NCBI GenBank assembly: GCA_018623995.1
Contig: JAAZUV010000096.1
Location: 1 to 5,744, forward strand
Origin: Methanobacteriota archaeon
Lineage (GTDB): Archaea > Thermoplasmatota > Poseidoniia > Poseidoniales > Poseidoniaceae
Length of the DNA stretch: 5,744 nt
Direction: 5' to 3'
Positions 1 to 5,615 of the stretch are shown piece after piece; positions within the stretch are counted from its first letter, which is position 1; the number at the start of each line of letters is the position of its first letter. Made by a program: the position numbers and the translations under genes. The notes below the pieces were generated by a model, which saw nothing but the letters and a program-made list of their open reading frames with translations, ran no database searches and was not told where the DNA came from.

Positions 1-2
1 GC

Positions 3-1103
3 GTCTTTGGTGTCCAAATGATTGGTCTGGAAACATCCTGGATTTGTTGGAGCGACGATGATGGCCAAACGTGGATGGGCAACCCACACGATTCTGGAAC
101 AACACCACTCAACGATCACATCAAACTGGCAAGTGGTCCTTGGACGGATTCAGGCTATGGAGCCCTCGGACAATTCACGAGCGGATTCTACGAGACAGCC
201 GTGTACTACTGCTACAACAAACTCGCGGGCATCTTCTGTTTCACGAGTTTTGATGGCGGTGCAACCTTTGCCACTGGTGGTCAAATCATTGGCCTCGCTA
301 CGACGAACGGTGGCCTCCATGGGGCGATTTCCACAGCTCCTGACGGTACAGTCTACGTCACGCCTCGTGTAGCAACACCGACCGTTATTGTCTCGAAAGA
401 CAACGGTTTCTCGTGGTTTGAGCGTACGATGGGCAGTGACGCTGGAACGCCAAATCCAAGAAAGAATTCTGAGGTATCAACCGATACCGATTCCAACGCA
501 TATCACGTTTGGACTGGTGCAGACGAAGGCGTCTACATGTCGAGATCGACGGATTCCGGCGAAACATGGGAACAAGAGAGCATACGTATTTCACCAGCAG
601 GTGTCATTTCAACAGTCTTCCCTCAGACGGATGCAGGTGACCCCGGTCGAATCGCCATCACCTACCTCGGTAGCGAGAACACCGAGATGCTCAACCAATC
701 CGATATTGACGGGAATCCTTGGAATGGGAACGCCCATTATGCTCCGAACAATGCAACCTATCACCTCTACATCACGTTCAGTCTGAACGCTCTCGATGAG
801 AATCCCACTTTCCACACTTACCGGGTTACAGATGACCCTGTTCAAGTCGGTTCAATCTGTTTGAATTCTGGCGATTGTCGAGACATCGGTGGTTCAAACC
901 GTAACCTGCTCGATTTCAACGACCTGCACATCGACCGACAAGGACGTGTCTACGTTGCATTTGCTGATGGTTGCACTGATGGGTGTGCTGACAATCCCAA
1001 CGCTACTGCAGCAGATTCGAGAGATGGCCGTGGCGCTGTGTACTATCTCGCATCAGGGCCAAGTCTCTATGTTGCAGATGGAGAACTTGATCCGCTCTAT
1101 TGA
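3..1103 (+). CDS. Sialidase-like Asp-box (BNR) beta-propeller protein, 5'-truncated by window
   Basis: This is the C-terminal part of a beta-propeller protein of the sialidase/BNR superfamily. The frame is open back to the window edge (VFGVQ precedes the ATG at 18), so that ATG is probably internal and the real start is upstream. Counting from that Met, four Asp boxes (S-x-D-x-G-x-T/S-W/F) are visible: SDDDGQTW at 12-19, SFDGGATF at 77-84, SKDNGFSW at 126-133 and STDSGETW at 177-184. Asp boxes mark blade turns in such propellers. Two close cysteine pairs (C281/C287 and C319/C323) suggest disulfides and hence an extracellular or surface location. The segment LLDFNDLHID (297-306) followed by VAFADG is a late-blade pattern of this fold. 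Catalytic sialidase residues (Arg triad, Tyr/Glu pair) cannot be assigned, so hydrolase activity is unproven; a binding or adhesive role is equally possible. The signal peptide, if any, is outside the window. The stop is TGA, one base from the stop of the convergent desaturase. Confidence 0.8.
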   Translation, partial: VFGVQMIGLETSWICWSDDDGQTWMGNPHDSGTTPLNDHIKLASGPWTDSGYGALGQFTSGFYETAVYYCYNKLAGIFCFTSFDGGATFATGGQIIGLATTNGGLHGAISTAPDGTVYVTPRVATPTVIVSKDNGFSWFERTMGSDAGTPNPRKNSEVSTDTDSNAYHVWTGADEGVYMSRSTDSGETWEQESIRISPAGVISTVFPQTDAGDPGRIAITYLGSENTEMLNQSDIDGNPWNGNAHYAPNNATYHLYITFSLNALDENPTFHTYRVTDDPVQVGSICLNSGDCRDIGGSNRNLLDFNDLHIDRQGRVYVAFADGCTDGCADNPNATAADSRDGRGAVYYLASGPSLYVADGELDPLY

Positions 1104-1104
1104 T

Positions 1105-2256
1105 TCAAACCGATGCAATCGGTTGGTTGAGTTTGATGGATTGCATCAATTGCTTGAATTCCATACGAGCCTGAGCGATCTGCTCCTTGCACGCCTTGAT
1201 TCGTGCCTTGTGGGCTTCCTTGCGTTGCTTCCAAGCCTCTTTCGACTGTTTCTTTCGTTCCATCTTTGCAAGTTTGTATTCTTCTCTTCGCTTCATCAAA
1301 TCGGTGAAGCCTTTTCGCAGTTGTTGAACGCATTGAGTGAGTTTTGCTTGAACTTCACTCGAAACATCCTCGCTTCCTGGTGACTGTTCGAACGCTGTCT
1401 TCATCTTTTGAGATTCAATCGATTTCTTGGGAATCTTGTGCAAATCTTTGGTCATACCGAACCACGATGCAACCTTAATCCACCACTTTGATGGGTCCCA
1501 ATGGTACCACTTGTGTCCATTGCGATAATCGGCTTGGAAGGTGTGGTGGAAGTTGTGGTATCCTTCTCCAAATGTGAAGAAGGAGAGAATCGGTGAGTCA
1601 CGGGACGTGTTCGCTGTCGAGTACGGTTGAGTCCCCCAAGTATGTGCGGCTGAGTTGATGAGGAAGGTGGCATGGTGGACGACGACAACGCGAAGGAAAC
1701 CACCGTAGATCATACCTCCAAGGAAGCCATGCATTCCACCAAGTGCAAGATATCCGACTGCACCAGGCAAGACGATTCCGACCAAGAATCCGATGAGGAA
1801 GATGTTGCGATCTTGCCAAGCGAGAATTTTGTCAGCTTGCAGGTCTTCAACGTGCTCAACGATTTCCTCTCCTTGGTCGACCATGACCCAGCCCATGTGT
1901 GCCCACATGAATCCTTTCTTGACCGTGTAAGGATCTTCTTCTTCATCGGTCTTCAGATGGTGTCGTCGGTGATCGCTGCACCACTTGATGGCTGAATTCT
2001 GGAAGGCTGCTGCACCGAACAGAGCATAGAACAAACGCATTGGCCACGCCGCTTTGTGGGTGCGATGACTGAACAATCGGTGATATCCAGCCGTAATTGA
2101 GAGGCCACAAGCGAGGTAAAATCCGACGAAGATGAGTGGTTCTGCCCATGAAATTCCGTATTTCAGACTGTATAAAACGACGCTTACAATGGCTAAGAGC
2201 GGCATTCCGATGAGGAAACTCGAGTTGACGATGTTGAGGGAATTTCGGTGTTCCAT
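1105..2256 (-). CDS. Membrane acyl desaturase (stearoyl-CoA/Delta9 type) with long basic C-terminal tail
   Basis: A 383-residue integral-membrane di-iron desaturase, expected to insert a cis double bond into an acyl chain using O2 and an external electron donor. Numbered from the chosen start, the three histidine boxes are HRLFSH (59-64), HRRHH (96-100) and HNFHH (234-238). NSAAH (201-205) supplies the additional Asn/His expected of the SCD-like branch. Hydrophobic segments lie at about 14-32, 39-58, 151-174 and 178-200, giving the usual four-helix layout with the His boxes on the cytosolic side. The core ends near residue 275. The remaining 108 residues are a Lys/Arg/Glu-rich, probably coiled-coil tail (KRREEYKLAKMERKKQ and onward) that typical bacterial desaturases lack. 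The frame extends 30 codons upstream to 2346, but those residues are polar and non-family-like. A TATA-like box lies 25-34 bases upstream of the ATG at 2256, which favours this start and a nearly leaderless mRNA. No cytochrome b5 domain is fused. The natural substrate in an archaeon is uncertain. Confidence 0.88.
   Translation of the reverse strand: MEHRNSLNIVNSSFLIGMPLLAIVSVVLYSLKYGISWAEPLIFVGFYLACGLSITAGYHRLFSHRTHKAAWPMRLFYALFGAAAFQNSAIKWCSDHRRHHLKTDEEEDPYTVKKGFMWAHMGWVMVDQGEEIVEHVEDLQADKILAWQDRNIFLIGFLVGIVLPGAVGYLALGGMHGFLGGMIYGGFLRVVVVHHATFLINSAAHTWGTQPYSTANTSRDSPILSFFTFGEGYHNFHHTFQADYRNGHKWYHWDPSKWWIKVASWFGMTKDLHKIPKKSIESQKMKTAFEQSPGSEDVSSEVQAKLTQCVQQLRKGFTDLMKRREEYKLAKMERKKQSKEAWKQRKEAHKARIKACKEQIAQARMEFKQLMQSIKLNQPIASV
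1108..1124. repeat. 7-bp inverted repeat at the convergent gene junction
   Basis: AACCGAT at 1108-1114 pairs perfectly with ATCGGTT at 1118-1124 around a GCA loop. It begins five bases after the plus-strand propeller stop and covers the last codons of the minus-strand desaturase. It could be a weak bidirectional 3'-end structure. No T-run follows on either strand, so calling it a terminator is not justified. Confidence 0.4.
1112..1147. repeat. 9-bp inverted repeat, alternative stem to 1108-1124
   Basis: GATGCAATC at 1112-1120 is the exact reverse complement of GATTGCATC at 1139-1147, with 18 bases between. It shares its left arm with the smaller hairpin at 1108-1124, so the two stems are mutually exclusive. 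It lies wholly inside the 3' end of the desaturase gene. It may be chance or a mRNA 3'-end structure. Confidence 0.35.
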
Positions 2257-2280
2257 GGCACACCGATTTACTTGGACTCT

Positions 2281-2290
2281 TTCATATTGT
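2281..2290 (-). promoter_or_regulatory. TATA-like box of the desaturase gene
   Basis: On the minus strand this reads ACAATATGAA. It is 25-34 bases upstream of the chosen ATG (2256), the spacing of an archaeal TATA box to a start site at or next to the start codon. This implies a leaderless or very short-leader transcript. The match to the archaeal TTTATATA consensus is only moderate. Confidence 0.45.
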
Positions 2291-2292
2291 CT

Positions 2293-2310
2293 GTTGTTTG
2301 TTGAAACAAC
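2293..2310. promoter_or_regulatory. Perfect 7-bp inverted repeat next to the desaturase TATA box, candidate operator
   Basis: GTTGTTT (2293-2299) and AAACAAC (2304-2310) form a perfect dyad around GTTG. The dyad lies directly upstream of the desaturase TATA-like box, where BRE-overlapping or activator sites sit in archaeal promoters. It is in the divergent region shared with the MscS gene. A regulator site is an inference; low-complexity G/T-A/C sequence makes chance symmetry possible. Confidence 0.35.
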
Positions 2311-2366
2311 GCTGTAATTTTGCTGACATCGATTTGAACCAGACAACTGAGGTATAGGTGGTATCC

Positions 2367-2376
2367 TTTTATATTC
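2367..2376 (+). promoter_or_regulatory. TATA box of the MscS-family gene
   Basis: TTTTATATTC is a good archaeal TATA-box match. A start site about 26 bases downstream would fall near 2395-2400, giving a leader of only some 6-10 bases before the ATG at 2406. AAGGG at 2396-2400 could act as a weak Shine-Dalgarno if it is included in the transcript. Its position inside the N-terminal extension of the frame argues that the GTG at 2358 is not the start. Confidence 0.6.
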
Positions 2377-2405
2377 GGGTTCGCCGGATTTCGCTAAGGG
2401 TTACC

Positions 2406-3692
2406 ATGGACTACCAGCAGTACCTCGATGAAATCAATGCCCTCAACGATTACATTCGTTTAGCAATCGCTGTTGGGCTCACTCTGTTTTCGCTTGTCCT
2501 TGCCAAGTATGCAGTCATCCGTCCTTGGTGGCGTTTCGTGACCTCGACGGAGGCTGACTGGGATGATCATCTTCATCGCCCACTCGCAAACCGAGCATAC
2601 GCATTGATTCTTGCTGTCGGCGCACAATTGACGATACGCTGGATTTTGGGCACTGCAAGCTCCACCTTCGAAGCATCCGAACCGTTGTTTGCTGCCTTCT
2701 ATGTGATCCTCAGTGCTTCGATTTTGAGCGTCTCAATCAAGCATCTCATCCCCGTTTTGATGGATCAATTCAGTTCCCAAGGAAGCGTTACAGTCTCTGG
2801 TAGCAATTCGATTATCGTTTTCTTCTTGCGTGCTGTTGTGTGGTTTGCAGGTCTGTATTTCGCTTTGGATCAACTTGGTATCGAATTGTTTGGAATTCTC
2901 GCCTCCTTGGCGGTCTTCTCTCTGATTATCGGTCTCGCTGTCCAGCAAACGCTTGGAAACATCGTCAACTCCTTCCTACTTGCTATCGACAGACCCTTTG
3001 AGGTTGGTGACCGAATCGAAGTCGAAGGAACATGGGGCTCTGTTGTTTCCGTTGGCATTCTCTCAACAAAGGTGCTCGACCGAGATGAGCGTCTTGTTGT
3101 CATTCCGAACAACACGCTTGTCGAGTCCAAAGTCATCAACCATGCGCGTGGTGGTGGCGATGGTGTTGCTCGTCGTATCTCGATCGTCCTCGATATTGGT
3201 GTTGATTACCGAGAAGACATCGACCACGTCAAGTACACATTGCTCCAACTTGCAAAGGAGTGTCCATACGTTATCAACAAGCCAGAACCACGAATTCTGC
3301 TTCACGAGCTCGCAGACTTTGCAAAAATCTTCCGTGTCTATACATGGGTCGAAGATTACAGTGACGAATACGTGGCACGTGACTGGCTCTTGCGCAACAT
3401 TGACGAACGATTTGGTAAGGAAAACATCAACATTCCATTCCCAACATCGGTTGAGTTGTCCGATAGCGTCTACGAACAAGCAGAGGTCACCAAGCAACGC
3501 TCTGCAAAGCGTAAGATGGTCCAAGAACGCAAGAAACTCGATGAGTCTCGACTCAGTGCCCGTGCAGAAATCGAAGAGATTACCGAGAAACTCAAGGATG
3601 CTGAACTTTCGAAGAAGGATCGAGCAGAGCTTGAAGAGCGTCAACGCGAATTAAACTCCATACTGTCACAGTTCGACCGTGATGGAGACTGA
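2406..3692 (+). CDS. MscS-family mechanosensitive ion channel with C-terminal coiled coil
   Basis: A 428-residue small-conductance mechanosensitive channel, a homo-oligomeric (typically heptameric) membrane pore that opens on tension to release solutes in hypo-osmotic shock. Hydrophobic segments fall at about 15-35, 63-82, 93-118 and 134-155. They are followed by the amphipathic pore-lining helix at about 160-193, rich in Gly/Ala (GILASLAVFSLIIGLAVQQ) and ending in GNIVNSF. The MscS beta domain follows at 195-247, with the family signatures DRPFEVGDRIEVEG, GSVVSVGILSTKV and VVIPNNTLVESKVIN. The alpha/beta vestibule spans 256-347 and closes with INIPFP. Residues 355-425 are a highly charged heptad-like helix (KRKMVQERKKLDESR; EIEEITEKLKDAE), absent from E. 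coli MscS, which could gate or anchor the channel in the cytosol. The ATG at 2406 is preferred over the upstream in-frame GTG because a TATA box lies between them. pheS follows 57 bases downstream on the same strand, so co-transcription is possible. Confidence 0.92.
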   Translation: MDYQQYLDEINALNDYIRLAIAVGLTLFSLVLAKYAVIRPWWRFVTSTEADWDDHLHRPLANRAYALILAVGAQLTIRWILGTASSTFEASEPLFAAFYVILSASILSVSIKHLIPVLMDQFSSQGSVTVSGSNSIIVFFLRAVVWFAGLYFALDQLGIELFGILASLAVFSLIIGLAVQQTLGNIVNSFLLAIDRPFEVGDRIEVEGTWGSVVSVGILSTKVLDRDERLVVIPNNTLVESKVINHARGGGDGVARRISIVLDIGVDYREDIDHVKYTLLQLAKECPYVINKPEPRILLHELADFAKIFRVYTWVEDYSDEYVARDWLLRNIDERFGKENINIPFPTSVELSDSVYEQAEVTKQRSAKRKMVQERKKLDESRLSARAEIEEITEKLKDAELSKKDRAELEERQRELNSILSQFDRDGD

Positions 3693-3702
3693 TGGCCTCA
3701 CA

Positions 3703-3712
3703 GGATAATTTT
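3703..3712 (+). promoter_or_regulatory. Weak TATA-like element upstream of pheS
   Basis: GGATAATTTT, 38-47 bases before the pheS ATG, is the only A/T-rich element in the 57-base MscS-pheS gap. If it is used, the leader would be about 10-20 bases. The match is poor, and pheS may instead be read from the MscS promoter. Confidence 0.2.
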
Positions 3713-3749
3713 GCGGTGAATTGAAACCATTTGGTGCAATCGCAACGCT

Positions 3750-5237
3750 ATGACCGGTACGGTTGAGCTCACAAATCCTGAGCGTCGAATGCTGCGTGCA
3801 ATGCTTGCAGCAAGGAACGACGTTCATTCGCTCGACCAAATCATGAATGCGTGCGATTGGAACGATCAAGCGGTCGCCGTAGGAGCCGGTCAAGGTTTGA
3901 GCGACAAAGGATTCGTCGAGGTTCAAGAACGTGTACGACGTACTATTCATCCTGGACAAGAAGGTCACAATGCCATCGCCAATGGGCTGCTTGAAGCACG
4001 TCTTTGGTCATGGATTTCATCCCAAGACGAACCAACGATGGCCAAGTTGCAGGCGAAGTTCGAACGACACGAAGCAGGTCCTGGTGTTGGACTGTTGAAG
4101 AAACTCGGCGTCCAACTCGAATCAGGAACATTCGTGTGTGAGGATACGTCTTCATTGAAGTCAGAACTCCAAGCACGTGGCATGTTCCTCACATCCTTGC
4201 CTGCTGACGAAGAGGATCTCTCCGAACGCCTTCTTGCTCACTTCAAAGGACGCAAACAACTGATTGAAGTTGTTGAACATCGTACGAGAACATGGCAACT
4301 GACGGATGCCGGAAAAGCCATGTCGGGTGACGGTCTTGAAGAGCGCAAACAGATTTCTGAAATCACACCAGAACTGCTTCAGTCTGGTGAATGGAAGGAC
4401 GCAGACTTCCGAGCCTTCGATGTGACGCTTGAATCTGCCACACCTCGTACTGGACGTTCGCATCCGATGCAAGAACTCATTGAACGCATACGCCGCATTT
4501 TCCTTGAAATGGGATTCTCAGAGTTGGTCGATGATTATGTACAAACCGCAGGTTGGAACATGGACGCTCTGTTCATTCCTCAAGATCATCCAGCTCGAGA
4601 GATGCAAGACACGTTCTATCTTGATGAACCAAAGTCGTTGGAATTGGATGCAGACCTGATTCAGAAATGGAAAGACATCCACGAGCATGGTGGAGATACT
4701 GGCTCGATGGGATGGTCTGGATCGTTCTCTGAAGAGGTCTCAAAGCGTGGTCTTCTTCGTACGCATACGACAGTGAACACCATTCAGCATCTGGCTCAAA
4801 ACCCGGACAAACCATGCCGAGTCTTCTCTGTTGATCGTGTGTTCCGTAAGGAAGCCATCGACAGTACGCATCTACCCGAATTCCATCAGATTGAAGGCAT
4901 CATTATGGAGCCCGGCGCCAATCTCCAGATGCTTGTTACAACGTTGAAAACCTTCTATGCAAAGATGGGTTATCCTGAAGTTCGAGTTCGTCCAGCCTAC
5001 TTCCCCTACACGGAGCCAAGCCTCGAAGTCGAAGTCAAGTGGAAAGGCAAGTGGCTCGAACTTGGTGGTGCAGGCATCTTCCGTCCCGAAGTTACAGAAC
5101 CACTCGGTATCACCTCGCCCGTTTGTGCTTGGGGGATGGGGCTTGAACGTCTCGCTATGCTCGTTCTTGGCTTGGATGATATTCGTCAATTGTACATCTC
5201 CGATCTTGAATGGTTGCGCAATCAACCGTTGATTTGA
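3750..5237 (+). CDS. pheS: Phenylalanine-tRNA ligase alpha subunit, archaeal/eukaryotic type
   Basis: Class IIc aminoacyl-tRNA synthetase alpha chain, which with PheT forms the (alpha-beta)2 enzyme that charges tRNA-Phe in the cytosol. The length of 495 residues fits the archaeal/eukaryotic form. Residues 1 to about 200 carry winged-helix-like tRNA-binding modules (for example the ERRMLRAMLA helix, GLSDKGFVEVQE at 49-60 and WQLTDAGKAM at 182-191). The catalytic domain shows motif 1 near HPMQELIERIRRIFLEMGF (238-256) and the strongly conserved PQDHPAREMQDTFYL (277-291). Motif 2 is FRKEAIDSTHLPEFHQIEG (365-383). The Phe-pocket segment is FPYTEPSLEVEV (418-429), followed by GGAGIFRPEVTEPLG (439-453). 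Motif 3 is AWGMGLERLAML (460-471). Ala460 aligns, from memory, with the Ala that sets Phe specificity in E. coli PheS. The ATG at 3750 starts a normal archaeal N terminus. pheT is not immediately downstream: a UPF0145 gene follows after 42 bases. Confidence 0.97.
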   Translation: MTGTVELTNPERRMLRAMLAARNDVHSLDQIMNACDWNDQAVAVGAGQGLSDKGFVEVQERVRRTIHPGQEGHNAIANGLLEARLWSWISSQDEPTMAKLQAKFERHEAGPGVGLLKKLGVQLESGTFVCEDTSSLKSELQARGMFLTSLPADEEDLSERLLAHFKGRKQLIEVVEHRTRTWQLTDAGKAMSGDGLEERKQISEITPELLQSGEWKDADFRAFDVTLESATPRTGRSHPMQELIERIRRIFLEMGFSELVDDYVQTAGWNMDALFIPQDHPAREMQDTFYLDEPKSLELDADLIQKWKDIHEHGGDTGSMGWSGSFSEEVSKRGLLRTHTTVNTIQHLAQNPDKPCRVFSVDRVFRKEAIDSTHLPEFHQIEGIIMEPGANLQMLVTTLKTFYAKMGYPEVRVRPAYFPYTEPSLEVEVKWKGKWLELGGAGIFRPEVTEPLGITSPVCAWGMGLERLAMLVLGLDDIRQLYISDLEWLRNQPLI

Positions 5238-5247
5238 TGTCGGCCGA

Positions 5248-5267
5248 ACGCTCATAAACTGGAGCGT
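5248..5267. promoter_or_regulatory. 6-bp inverted repeat enclosing the ybjQ-like TATA element
   Basis: ACGCTC (5248-5253) pairs with GAGCGT (5262-5267) around ATAAACTG. The loop holds most of the TATA-like element of the downstream gene, so a protein bound to this dyad would compete with TBP. It also follows the pheS stop by 10 bases, so it could instead be a 3'-end hairpin of that transcript. No T-run follows. Confidence 0.35.
5252..5259 (+). promoter_or_regulatory. TATA-like box of the YbjQ-family gene
   Basis: TCATAAAC, 21-28 bases before the ATG at 5280, lies at the spacing of an archaeal TATA box driving a leaderless transcript. No Shine-Dalgarno is visible before this ATG, which agrees with leaderless translation. 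The match to consensus is moderate. Confidence 0.4.
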
Positions 5268-5279
5268 CAAGCACAAACC

Positions 5280-5606
5280 ATGTCACAAGGCATGCATCTA
5301 TCAAACACTGAAACGATTCCTGGAAAACTCATTACGGCATCATATGGCCTCGTTCAAGGTTCAACCGTACGTGCTAAGAACGTCTTCAAGGACTTCGGGG
5401 CAGGATTGAAGAACATGGTTGGTGGAGAGCTCAAAGCGTATACTGAACTGCTTCAAGAATCACGGAACGAAGCCCTTCAACGCATGATGCTTGATGCGCA
5501 AGCTCGTGGTGCAAACGCCATCGTCAACGTTCGATTCGCAACATCCTCTGTTTCTGGTGGCGCTGCTGAATTGTTCGCTTATGGAACTGCAGTTACTGTT
5601 CAATGA
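5280..5606 (+). CDS. YbjQ / UPF0145 (DUF74) family protein
   Basis: A 108-residue small soluble protein of the YbjQ family (UPF0145, sometimes labelled putative heavy-metal-binding protein); its biochemical role is unknown. Family features are visible in order: an N-terminal strand and G-x-V segment (GKLITASYGLVQGSTV, 15-30), then GGELKAYTELLQESRNEAL (48-66) opening the long helix, then DAQARGANAIVNVRF (72-86), the most conserved stretch, and a final strand ELFAYGTAVTV (97-107). Members are usually about 100-110 residues and oligomeric, so this one is full length. No cysteine or histidine cluster supports metal binding; the only His is H6. An alternative ATG at 5292 would remove four residues, but the first ATG fits the TATA spacing better. 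It lies 42 bases after pheS on the same strand and nine bases before the likely start of the next frame, suggesting a small operon with that downstream gene. Confidence 0.9.
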   Translation: MSQGMHLSNTETIPGKLITASYGLVQGSTVRAKNVFKDFGAGLKNMVGGELKAYTELLQESRNEALQRMMLDAQARGANAIVNVRFATSSVSGGAAELFAYGTAVTVQ

Positions 5607-5608
5607 GG
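5605..5608 (+). promoter_or_regulatory. Possible Shine-Dalgarno for the downstream partial gene
   Basis: GAGG overlaps the TGA of the YbjQ-like gene and lies seven bases before a TTG at 5616. This would suit translational coupling in a polycistronic mRNA. It is a short motif and only meaningful if the TTG start is right. Confidence 0.25.
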
Positions 5609-5615
5609 CGGTCGT

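Noticed and set aside
1108..1147. Intrinsic (rho-independent type) terminator
   Set aside because: The stems are short and no T-run follows on either strand.
889..1383. 164-residue plus-strand frame crossing the convergent junction
   Set aside because: It overlaps two genes with good family evidence and has no motif; its hydrophobic look comes from reading the antisense of Lys-rich codons.
2257..2346. N-terminal extension of the desaturase to an upstream ATG
   Set aside because: The 30 extra residues are polar and family-unlike, and they cover the TATA-like box and dyad. The ATG at 2256 is the better start.
2358..2405. GTG start for the MscS gene
   Set aside because: The extension contains a strong TATA box that would then lie inside the gene; the ATG at 2406 fits the promoter spacing.
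3063..3644. 193-residue open frame on the minus strand inside the MscS gene
   Set aside because: It is antisense to the conserved beta domain and coiled-coil codons. The protein shows no recognisable motif and arises from codon bias.
2953..3654. 233-residue plus-strand frame overlapping MscS in another register
   Set aside because: The translation is Ser/Thr-rich without domain features, whereas the MscS frame has unmistakable family motifs over the same bases.
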